From Reticulitermes lucifugus (Eukaryota; Arthropoda; Insecta; Blattodea; Rhinotermitidae), in assembly GCA_026260175.1 (NCBI GenBank), contig JAKCWW010000680.1, positions 6,839-70,838 of the forward strand: 64,000 nt of DNA, in the 5' to 3' direction. Positions 25,966-37,300 of this stretch are shown in pieces. Both the position numbers and the translations under genes were made by a program. The notes beneath the pieces are model-generated. The model did no database searches. It was not told the origin of the DNA and saw only the letters and a list, made by a program, of their open reading frames with translations. The first letter of the stretch is position 1; each line of letters starts with the position of its first letter.

Positions 25966-28299
25966 ACGACTGCCTAAGAGTAGCATTGTTGACCGTATAT
26001 CATTAAAGTTTGTAATTTTGTGTAAACGTAAAATCTTAGCTGTGCCTAAAATACACACCATGAAGACTAATGCGGTAGTGTGCCAATTGCATGCGGGCTC
26101 TGTAACCCAGGGAAGTATCTCCCGCTGTATAGGTTTGCTGCATAGAAGGGTGCGTGGGCCCCGTATTCGGTTGGGAATGACGGTAATGAGGAAAGACTGC
26201 GAGCAAGCGAACACAGGTTGCTCAGCCAATAACAACTCGTGTATTGCTGGGGCAATGAAACCAGTAAGGTTATGATTTGTAGGACATCTAACGAGCACTG
26301 GCGAAAACGAAGTGCTCAGAGATTTGAAAAGATACCACTTACTAATAGTAACTGTGGATGGGTGATAATACTAAAATGACGGTAAGAGAAACGGATTCTT
26401 AAAGTTGACGTGGCTAGTGACAAGTTCCAGTGGAAAACTTTTGTGACGACTGTTATGAGCTGTTGTGTCATAGCAGCAGAGGGTCTGATTGGTTGAATAA
26501 CAACGATATGCTGAAGGAAAAGTTATATTGCGGGCCGTTCTGTAGTCGCGCCCACAGGAACTGAAGCTTGCGGTAAAATGTAAGCTTGCCACCAGACGGG
26601 GTCTAGGAGGCGGGGCCCAAGCACCACTCCGTAACAGATTAGGTCTTCCCTCATCCTTATTGCCTAGTGCATTGCGTCTTAGTTGGGAGTGAAAGGAAAT
26701 TGAAAACAGCGAGAAAAGTTCAGGTTCACTCCTGTATAAGTAAATTGTTAGGCCTATTTCTGTAAGGTCTGTTTGTTGTTGCCGCTTTAGCCTGTAGAAT
26801 AACGTACCTGTGACTGTGTGTATCTGTCAACAATTGTGGCCGCGACCATAGTGCCTGAAGGCCAGATGCTGTCCTACCCCATCCCATTCCAGCGTACTAA
26901 TTGGTCACTTACTGTGTAGTTTGGCGACCCTGAATAGTAAACCATTGTTTACCCGCTCGTACTCGGCCTGCGGATGGAGTGTTCCTCGTCTTACGTATAG
27001 TGTTTCTCTGAAACGCTAAACTCGACACCCAGTGCAGAGATGTTGGCGCAAGTGGCTCCCAACTCGATTTAGAATTGTCAAACAAGAAAGGAACGCTGCA
27101 AACAGGCAATGTGTAGTACTGAGGCGATGAGGTGAAGTTATTTATTGGTCCTTTTTGTAATTGTTTGGGGCGTGGCCTAGAGTAAAAGATGGAGTGTGCG
27201 TATGAATGTGTTCCCGCGCGACCGCCCTGTCATCTGTCTCCTTAAAAGCTTCTGTTTGTTGTATTTTCATAATTTAGTGGAAGGATGTTTCATGTACGTT
27301 ACACTTTCATACAACGGAATCCCAAATTACCTCTTTTTTGTTCCGATTAATGCAGGTACTTGACAGGTCTGTTCACTATACAAAAAATTACAGGTGGAAA
27401 ATGAATTCTACACTGTTTCTGAGCATGTGTAACTTTCGATTACCTTTCCCTTTTCCTTCCTTTCTTTCACCCCCTTTTACTTCTCACTTTCTATTTCTGT
27501 ATTTAGTCGTTCATTAATTATTCTGCACACGTTTGTTCTACGATTGTCCGTGTTCTTTCCTTATTTAAACACGAATATTCCTTCTCAGATAGATGTCATG
27601 GAGTAAGGTAGGTAACAAAATTATATTGATAAAAAACTGTACATCATACCATTTTCTGTTGGCTGTTTTTATTTGCGTTACACTCCGTTTGTTGGAGGCA
27701 ATTCTGTATTTGTTTTCGCGCTGTTCTGATTACCGGAGACATTTTCCGATAAAGGTCGGTTTCTATACAATCCAGGTTTTATTTGATACAAGTTTTATTG
27801 TAGTAAACATTTCCAAATTCAGATATGGCATTAATACTGCAGTGGTCGAATAGTCGACACGGTGTTACAGAAATGTCCGTTCCCTATCGATTATACTATC
27901 CTGCAGCAGAAGCTCATCCTCGCAAAAAGTTGAGCGCAGCTACCATATATGTGTTCGTCATGTGCGTGTGGCGTATTAATTGTAGTATTCATGAAAGAAA
28001 ATACTCTCCAAACCCATTCCTTACTACGTATTTCATATTCCTCTTTGGTCATAATGTTGATGTTCTGGTGATGTAAATCCTTTACTGGGGGCGTGTTATG
28101 TGCGCGCAAACAGTGAAGTTATAACGCCTGTGTAAAATATATTCTTGGACGATTCGTCTTTAATGAGTTAAGGCCTATTTTGTTTTGGAAGGAGAGGGGT
28201 AAAGAATAAAGTGCAAATCCGTCTACTGCAAAGTGTTCATTTAGAACTCCATTCCAGCGTTATGTATTACTAATTTGGCGACAACAGATTACAAAAAAA
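25966..28299. other. No gene recognised
   Basis: The longest frame, 25,837-26,298 (minus), overlaps the end of the pogo-like element and shows no known motif. A T/C-rich tract occupies about 27,440-27,590. A start MSWSK followed by GTAGGT at 27,593 was considered as a TRIP11 first exon and rejected. Confidence 0.45.
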
Positions 28300-28834
28300 A
28301 ACGCGTACAGTGATGGATGTCCTTATGCTTCCATACAGCGCCCTGCGCGTCGCATTGGGATTTCGCACACGCGAAAAGAAATTACAGGCGTGTTGCCTAT
28401 TGACATGCATCCGTTTTTGTAGTACCGCTATATCATTAACTGCAGCAGCACACACATTGCTTCTTAAGATGGCCCGTTAATTAAAAGTCTAACCTGTTGA
28501 AGTCGGATGATATTGTGGGCCGTGCAATTGACCCGCCACGTCCTACCCATCCTTACAGTAACAGCGATCGTAAAATGAGGGGAAGCATCATCGTACATGA
28601 ACCAGGTGGACACTCTTATCTGCAGTAGGACATCGTCTAACAGCTGTGGATGGGTGGTGTGTGGAAGGTCACGGTAAGCTGCCCCTTTCAGCCTATGCTG
28701 GAAAACATGAGGACCCATCAGTATATCTCCAGTTATGTCCACCCACACATTTATTGAAAATCGTTGGTGGCGACGGAATGATTGCACATGGATTGTCGTC
28801 TACCCACGAATGTTGATTGTGGAAGTTCATGATA

Positions 28835-29524
28835 CGGGTAGCCCTCGATTTACGCCGGGGATGCTTTCCTGGACGAACCGGCGTAATCGGAATCGGCGTA
28901 AATTGCAACGATTTTATAATGTAAATCAATGGGAAGTCAATGACATGCGTTCCCGGCACCCAAACATTGNNNNNNNNNNNNNNNNNNNNNNNNNNNNNNN
29001 NNNNNNNNNNNNNNNNNNNNNNNNNNNNNNNNNNNNNNNNNNNNNNNNNNNNNNNNNNNNNNNNNNNNNNNNNNNNNNNNNNNNNNNNNNNNNNNNNNNN
29101 NNNNNNNNNNNNNACGTTTTTTAAAGAAAGCATGCGGTGTGGACTGTCGTGATTTCTTCTTTCTTTCTATCAAAATGTCATGATAAGGCCTCGTGGATGC
29201 CATAACGCTCCTCTTCGCTGTACACTTCGCTCCCAGTCGTGGTCAATCTCGCAGAGCTCATCAGTGAGTTTATCTATGTCTGAGAGGATGCGCTGGAGAT
29301 GCTTCTCTTCATTTCACGTAGAGGAAGTTCTTCCTCTTATTCCTCCTCTTCCTCTTACATCAGCGATGTAAGAATTACGATTTAGTGTAAGAAGCAGTAC
29401 GAGAAAAATTGTAAAACGTTATAAATAATAGTAAAATATATTTTTTCACTTTTTGACCTGGTTTCAAAATCGGCGTTATTCTGAATCGGCCCAAATTGGA
29501 CCGGCGCAAATCGAGGGCTACCTG
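28835..29524. mobile_element. pogo/Tigger-type element nested in the transposase
   Basis: Ends CGGGTAGCCCTCGATTTACG and, on the reverse strand, CAGGTAGCCCTCGATTTGCG form inverted repeats, each flanked by TA. The minus-strand interior contains HLQRILSDIDKLTDELCEID, possibly a remnant of its own protein. True length is unknown because an assembly gap lies inside. Confidence 0.82.
28970..29113. other. Assembly gap (144 N)
   Basis: Run of N inside the nested pogo-like element. Open frames drawn across it are artefacts. A single N also occurs at 12,705. Confidence 0.99.
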
Positions 29525-29900
29525 TACCATCACGAGTAGGCAGAAATTCTGTCACGTCCATCTGGGTCAGAAAAAGAGGAGGAGGAAAACTACCTGCACG
29601 TTGCTCGAGGAGTCACTGAGTGGAGAACTCCACTCTTTCTGGGTACTCTTGGCCTGGTTCTGGCACTCGTGGTTAGGTGGGAAGGGTTGGGCAGTTGCTC
29701 ATGGAGGACCGCGGAAGACAGCCGAGTGGGCAACGTATTCGGAAACGGCGATCGTCCGCGTGGTGATGGCAAGATGTTCGGCAGCGTCATGCCGAATTGT
29801 CTTCCAGCTCTGGTGTTTGGGCTGCCCTTTGTGTTCCTCCTCAAACTGCCGCGAGCACAATTTTCCTCATTGCCTTTGGCGGCAGTCGGTGCTATAAAAT

Positions 29901-31294
29901 GTCGAATTCGACAACCGGGAAATTTGTCCCGGTAAAGACGACGTGCCGCAGCCTATCGTCGTTTGCACTACCAAACACGATGTGCGTATGGGTGATCGCC
30001 GCAAATACGTATCTGCCGGCATAACTCAGAACAACACTGTCACATCACGTTGCATATTGAGCAGCACCATGTTTAAGCATGAGAGGGGAGGGTCTTGTGG
30101 AAGGAGCCCTGCAGTGCGGGTAAGGATACTGCACCTTTCGACCCTTCTCTTTTCAAATACGCTTCTAAGGTGCCATGTTTACATAGGGTCATTTGTTCGT
30201 TAATTTGTGCACAGAACACGCCTCTACAGTGGTACCATACATTTTAGAAATACTATATAGTTTTCTTTTAGTGTGTGTATGATCTCAGAGTAAACAGCTT
30301 TTATGTCGGTTTCATTTTTCTGTACATAATTTGAAGGTCGTGTATGTTTGGCCTGTCATTCGAAATTCCGTGTTTGTGTACCAGCTTCTTGTCTAAAGGG
30401 GTGCTCTTGAGATTCATGTGAATGAGACGTTACATAGTTCGTTAATACAGTCGAACATTTATAGTCACATATTCCACCATCATTTGCTGTATATGTCCAG
30501 TACCAAGTTTTGTTGAAATTGGAGTGGTTTCAGAGGTGGGACATGCTGTCTTCCATTATGTGTTCATTTTATGCAAAAGGTCTTGGTGAGGTCATAGTAA
30601 CAGGTAAAGCTTTCCCATAACAAATCATGAAGGCTCAGAGGGGGAATGGAATGTCGGGCGTCCATCGTTACTTTGACATTCGGCACAACTAGGACGGCAG
30701 AATTTCAGCTCTACGCGCCTGCGGCACTGTATCGCTAAGGAAGTTCCTTGGTACTCATTTCTGTTAGAGGCTGAGTAGACCCCAGGGCTACTGAATGCGG
30801 ACAGAAGTATAGGTCACTTGAAAGTTTCCAAGGACCGTACCGGAAATCGACCCCCGGAACCTCCCGTCTTGTGGCACAGTGCCACAGCCAACTGCACACG
30901 GCTGGCGGTGAGGTCATAGTGTTGGTGATTATTTGTGCTAGTGTAATGACAACTGGGTGTACCCTGAGAAGCAATTTTCTGTACACAAGTTCAGAACTCA
31001 TACTGCAAAATTAGTCGCACTACATGTAACTCTTGTACCTCCTATTTGATTAACAATTTGCCCTGTTATAAAGATGTAAAATGGAAGGTGCAGTAGATGT
31101 TAATGACACCTGCTAGTTGTTTCCACAGTGTGTTCTGAGAAAAATTGTAAATTTTGGTTTGAGCTTTATGTAAAATAGGAGCTGTACGCAGCCAGTCAGT
31201 ACGGACTGGGAGAGACCACCTGCACTTTACAGATATGCTCACCATGAGCATGCTTCCATTACAGTGTTGATTTCAAATTACCATTCTTTTGCAG
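29901..31294. other. Likely 5' flank or early intron of TRIP11
   Basis: CpG density falls across this stretch, from common before about 30.9 kb to rare after. CTATAAAATG at about 29,891 and an ATG frame ending in a good donor at 30,119 are noted under findings. No confirmed exon is present. Confidence 0.35.
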
Positions 31295-31379
31295 GACTCT
31301 CCTACTTGGGAAAATGTGGCACTGCAGAACTTACAGATCCAGGATAAACAAGTCAGAACTAACGAAGTGGGACTTCAAG
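31295..31379 (+). CDS. TRIP11: TRIP11 exon a (first one seen)
   Basis: 85 nt, enters in phase 0 and leaves in phase 1. Reads [20 protein letters not shown] onward. About 495 codons separate it from the start of the giant exon, and the matching point in human TRIP11 is near residue 500. This exon should therefore encode the segment just after the ALPS helix, so probably only one short coding exon is missing upstream. Confidence 0.8.
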
Positions 31380-34300
31380 GTAAAGATATTACTGAGCAGG
31401 CAACCTATATACAATAGCCTACACAAATTTTGCTATGTTGCCTGTTAAACTGTATTGTCCTGGCTCAGGACAGCCTCCAACAAGATGGCGCTTTATTTTG
31501 TATCAGGATACTTCTTGAACAGTTACTTGTGTGTCAGTTACAGAAGGGGTATGTTATAATGAAGATTCAATAGTCAGTTTTGTTAAGCCTCATTGATAAG
31601 GTAGATACATGCTGTGCCAGTAATTGTAATTCTTATTTTGTGTATCATTTAGTAGAGTTTGATGATGAGTTCTGTTTTCATATTTGTCACTGTTTTACAA
31701 AACTTAACTTATTTGTTGGCAGTGTTTCTGTCTTAAATAAGCAGGATATGGGGATATAGAGGAATTACTTTATCTGACCCATATCATTGGTCACTTCCTG
31801 TTGCTATTCTGATATTCTGTGAGTCAGGGTCTACGTGTGTTAGTTCAAGGTCCTGCAGTTAATATTAGGTTTTTACTCACCGTACATAAAGAAGGTGCTG
31901 GGAAGTTCTAGTCCAGTGTATTGTATTTTAATATTAGCTTTTTACTACCATATTTAAGAAGGTACTGAAAAAGTTTCCTTCAGCTTGCAGGCAAGCATCA
32001 CATCTAACAAACACATTCATTGCACATCAGCTTCTGCTGTTGAAATTAAAGACATTGTATCCTGACTGATTTTTTTTTCTAGACCATTTTCAGTGCAAGC
32101 ATTACTACTATACACTTAATTCTTTAATGTGCCCTACAAGGAAAAATTTCACAGGTTCAGATCTGGCAAATAAGAAGGACCACAATCCCTACTTATTATT
32201 CAGTCACAAAAAACGCTCTTTAAACAACACATAGATTTGCTGGCAGTGTGAACTGTTGCACTGTCTTGCTGGAAAAAGACATTGGTTCTCGCCATCAGAC
32301 AGGTATTCAAAAATGGTGTCAGAATGTAACAGCCTGGTATGAATTTATGGTCTCAGGTAAAAAAAGGGCTCAGTAACAGTAGTTTCACTCAAAGCAACCA
32401 GAGATGTCAATGAAGAAACGAAAAATTTCATCAGAAAGTTACACAAATTAGCTACCAAATTCAAGGACATAAATGTAGTAAGTGCAGACTTATCAAGAAG
32501 TTACTTCACTTGACATGGTTTACACTTAAAGAACTCCAGCAAGGATGAAATAACCAATAGAGTAGTGGAAGCAATCAGATCAACCAAGGAGAAATCTACA
32601 GAAATTATCCCACAAAGTCTAACATGGAAGGACAATCCTGTTACATCAACAAATGAATCACAAGTTAAAAAATCTTCACTGACAAATATAATAGACATTA
32701 AAAATAAACAGCTCATCAGATTCAACAGCCAAAACGCCAAAGGAGAACTCCAGCACATAGATATCAAGATTTTTTGTGGATGTAACGATGAAATCCAAGG
32801 AAAGGGATATGAAATAAATTAAAGTGGTTTAAGTGTGAGTAGTGATGAAATAGTGGAAAAACTTAAAAAATTAGTGAACATAGATTAAGTGCAAGTAAAT
32901 TAGTTGTAAGTAGTGAGAATATGGCTTTCAATTTTCAAAATAGAGTAACCAAAGATACATTCCAAAAAACCTTAACTATAATTAAAAAGTCACAACCAGT
33001 AAATGATATAAAGCTCTTCAATGTTTACCATCAGAACATTAGAGGGTTAAGAGGGAAAATAAACGAACTGTTTAAGTCATCTATACCCGGCCTTCCCTCA
33101 TATATTATGCTTTATGGAGCACCATATGAATCTTTTGGAACTACAACAGACTTACATAGATTGTTATGAACTGGGTGCAAACTACTGTAGAACATTCTAT
33201 GAAAAAGGAGGTGTGTGCACCTATATACATAAAAGCCTAAATTTTGTAAACATAGACTTTAAAAAATATTGCAAGGATAAAGATTTTGAGGTCTGCACTA
33301 TAAAGCTTTACTTAAATTCTGAAAGAGTTTGTATAATTACAATATATAGAGCTCCATCTGGAAATTTTGATTTATTTATAACTAAACTAGACACAATACT
33401 TAGAAATTTATATGTCTCAACACAAGAATATATTATTTGTGGTGCCATAAATATAAATTATCTCATTTACAGTGAAAGGAAAAGCCAATTAGAAGCTTTG
33501 TTGTGAACTTATAATCTAACAAGTATAGTAAATTTTCCCACTAGAATCCAAGGTAATTCTACTACAGGTATCGATAATATTTTTATTGATATTGCTAAAA
33601 GAGACAGTTATTCAATATGTCTAATAATTAATGGATTGTCTGATCATGATGCACAATCCATAACATTTAACACAATAAATTTGAAACCACACACTAAACA
33701 GTTCAAAGTAATAAGGAAAATTAATAAATGTACAATAAATGATTTTCTAACTCAACTAAGTTATGAAACATGGGACTTAACCTTTTCTAGTGTTGATGTT
33801 AATAAAATGTTTAACTCCTTCTTAGATACCTACTTGAAGATCTTTTACTCCAGCCTTCCATTAAAAAAATTAAACCGTTAATAAAAGAAATGATTGGATT
33901 ACTATAGGAATAAAGACTTCTTGCAAACGTAAAAGAGAGCTTCATATAGTGTATAGGAACAGCAATAATACTGGCTTAAGAAACTATTACAAAAAATATG
34001 GTAAACTTTTAACTACGGCTATTACGGAAGCTAAAAAACTTAAATGTTCAGTATTTCCACCATGTTCTGCACTTTATGTCTTCTGCACTGTCAGTAGTTC
34101 TTTGGTGTGTTTAATGTATAATGAAGTGGAATCAATACATTTTGTAACACTGTGACTGTAAAACTGTATATTGTGTGAAATGGAATTTCACAGAACGAAA
34201 CTTTGTGGAACTTTTCTCTAGTGTATACTTCTTGCTTGGTATTGAGTCAGTTACCTTCCAGCTAACACTTGTGTTGAATATAACTTTCTGTTCAAATAAT

Positions 34301-37300
34301 GTTGTTGACGTATGGAGGAAATGTGTACACTTGACCTGCTTTATTACATGACAAGGTAGAACTTGTACTGTGCTTAAATAATGCATCATTCTTTGGTTTC
34401 TTTCTGCAAGGAGACTCTGCTTTATGGTGATGTATACTGTCACTATATATTTTCCTAATAAGAATGACTGACCACTTTTAAAACCCAGGTTTGAAGGACA
34501 TGTCAGTGAAGGTCACATAATCACTTTAATACCACTTATGAATAGCAACAAGGATATTGAACTAATCTTTAACAGGCAGTAACACTGATAACATACATTG
34601 TGTCTGGAAATGTCTTCTTGTGAAAACTATGTAACTTTTGTTAAAAGTAATTTTTGTCCAGAAGGGTTGACAAGGAAATGAGCTGAGATGAGATGTCTCT
34701 GGTGTGGTGGCCACTTGAAGAATGAGGAACTGGAAAGATAATAGTGATACAGATCACTCAATGATTAAATCAACAAATGCACTTTATTTCTTAAGCATGT
34801 CCACTAACCCTACATATGTTTCAGCTGCAATAGAGCCATCATCAGGGGTTCAAGGTCACGTTCACTTCAACTTTCACTAATCCATTTGGTATCACCACAT
34901 ATACACCACAATGTATGTCAAGTTTCTCTTAGCGGTTAATAACACTCACTGTTTTCGTTTGTACAACCATACAATATCTTTTAAATGTCTTAGCGTAGGG
35001 TGTTTTCATCTTTGAGTTAAAAGCGTATATGATGTTAATACAATGTCATTAAAAGTTGTTAAAAATTATTAAAAATTGCTGGAAATTGGTTTGTATACAA
35101 GTAGTGTTGTCCGAGCCCTGTTTTTGTTGTTAGTGTCTTGTGGACCTATACCACTGTAGCGTTCCATTTCCAGTCCGTAACAACCATGAGGTAGGATAGC
35201 TGGCAACTGGGCTAAGATTTGATCATTGTACTTCCTGAATTTGCATATAGTGTTACTACTTCCAGCCTAGTTTGTCTCAAGAAAAATAACAGTAGGAAGT
35301 GGCCTGTCATCCTATTTATGAGTCATGCTAAGATTTGATCATTGTACTTCCTGAATTTGTGTATAGTGTTACTACTTCCAACCTGGTTTGTCTCAAGAAA
35401 AAAATACAGTAGGAAGTGGCCTATCATCCTATTTATGAGTCATCCCAGCACTGAGGATTCAGATGGCAGTGTTCTGGGTTACAACACCATGTATTCGTGT
35501 GGGCAGTTAGGCACCAGCTGCCTACATCCTCAGGGTAGAAGTGACCATGTGTAAGATACACATTGTCATAGCCCAGAAGGCTACAGTCTAAACAAAGTAT
35601 TGTTCTAACATTTGTGTTTAAAGACTGAATAAAATCGCAGTAAAATCCCAGTGGAGCATATGTAAAGTAAAACAGTTCGAGAAGCTTATAATTTTATTTG
35701 AACACAGTGAATGGTGCGTCTTCTCCGCCTTGCTGTATCTTTGCTTGCTTATTGAAAATTAATTTATGATCTCGCAGCCATACTGCGGTTTATATGAATG
35801 GTAAGGATTTAGGTTTTAATTTAAAAACTGTAACACATTTTTGTCATTTCAGATGCATCTTCAGACGGTCCTGATGGCCTTCTGGCTGTACTGCAAAATG
35901 AAAAACAAGAACTGGAAGAGAAATCACAACTTATGGTGGTCTTCAAGGAACGGCTTGAAAGCCTTAATGCTGAGAAAGAGCATGTGAGTTGAATTTATTA
36001 TAGTTTATAGTAGTAAAATAAAAATTGAAGTTGATTTAATTTGGGGATTGTGTATGAAGAATTCCATGAGACATTGATATTTGTATGAGTAGCTTGCTTT
36101 GCACTGGTGCAAGATATACCCAAATTTCATGTCATGCTGGTTTGCTTAAACTGTGCCATGATCCGGAGTTTAGTTATCCTCTCGCTGTGGAGGCCTGGCC
36201 TCGATTCCAGGCCAGTCTCAGCGGGATTTGTGGTGGACAAACTGGAAATGGGACAAGTTTTTTTTTCAGATTCTTTCCCTTGTCTTGTCACTGTCATTCC
36301 ATCAGTGCTCCATACTCATTCAGTCATCTACCATTAATGCAACATAATCTTAAGAATATGACAGCATCGTTAAATAATGCACCAGCTTTACACAGTATAA
36401 ATTTCCAGCAGTTATTTATTTTGTTTTTGGCCTCATTGTAGAGATCAAAAATAGCATAACGTCAGAGTTTCGTTGGTCAGTATGGTCCAAATATGAAAAA
36501 CATTTGCTTCCTTTTATTCTTCTGTTACATTTTAAACACATACAAAACGAAACAGGTAAAGATAATTATATAACAAGGACCTTCATGTTTGAAAACATTA
36601 CATAGTGTTGTTGGGGTAATTAAATTGAACAGACAGATCTTTTGGATGTGTAGCTTGGATAGGGGAAGCCAGGAATGTATACAGCACTTTGGTTTGAGAA
36701 CTCATGAAAGGGGTAACATACAAGACTCAGATGTAGATCATAAAGCAGCAGGTCAACATGAACTGAAGGAGGTGATTGAATATCAGATACATTGGAGTTG
36801 GGAGTTCCAGACCTTCTAAGATTCATAGAGGGTTAAGCTCAAGTCTAGATGTTTTTCATGATGTACATTGACTGTAAACATGAACATTATTTTTGATATT
36901 GTGCATTGTCTTTAGATTTTTCAAACACAATATCTGGGGAACTGGATTTTTTTTCTTCTGCCAGAGGAAAGGATAGATTCCTACAGAGTTTGGGCTTTCT
37001 GGAAAGAACTGCTGCTGATCACTGGATCATTCAGTCTTCAAGCTAATAGTTTATTGCAGCAGTGGTTTTCCCCTACTGAACACTGACAATGCAAATATTG
37101 CATTAGCTTGTCCAAATATGTCTTTTTTCAGTATACAAACTAAAGCCTTTCTGTCATATTAAAATCAAATGTTGTCATAGTGTCCTTGTAGGCCATCATT
37201 GGCTGTATTATTATTGTCAGATTGTAATAGAAGTTGGAATGTATGGGCAGTTCTTTAGTAAAACTTAAAAATACCAAATTTCATTAAATTCTGTTGAACA

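Larger units (their letters stand above)
28300..29900 (-). pseudogene. Tc1/mariner-like transposase, split by an insertion
   Basis: Minus-strand fragments read in order: SSAVLHEQLPNPSHL (about 29,730), TQMDVTEFLPTRDG (about 29,560), then across the inserted element NFHNQHSWVDDNP (about 28,820). INVWVDITGDILMGPHVFQ (about 28,740), WFMYDDASPHF (about 28,610), WVGRGGSIA (about 28,540) and NDIAVLQKRMHV (about 28,430) follow. The DDASPHF segment holds the second catalytic Asp, but the Pro-rich SPDL motif is degraded. Several frameshifts and stops are present. Interrupted at 28,835-29,524. Confidence 0.85.

Noticed and set aside
25837-26298. 153-residue minus-strand frame as a gene
   Set aside because: It starts or ends in the pogo-like element, shows no domain or coding bias by eye, and has competing frames on the other strand.
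27593-27607. MSWSK followed by GTAGGT as the TRIP11 first exon
   Set aside because: MSW resembles the start of insect GMAP-210, but the donor follows after five codons and no amphipathic ALPS sequence is encoded, so the match is probably chance.
28693-29203. Long open frames across the N gap on both strands
   Set aside because: They exist only because N codons are not stops. The real content is a transposase and a nested element.
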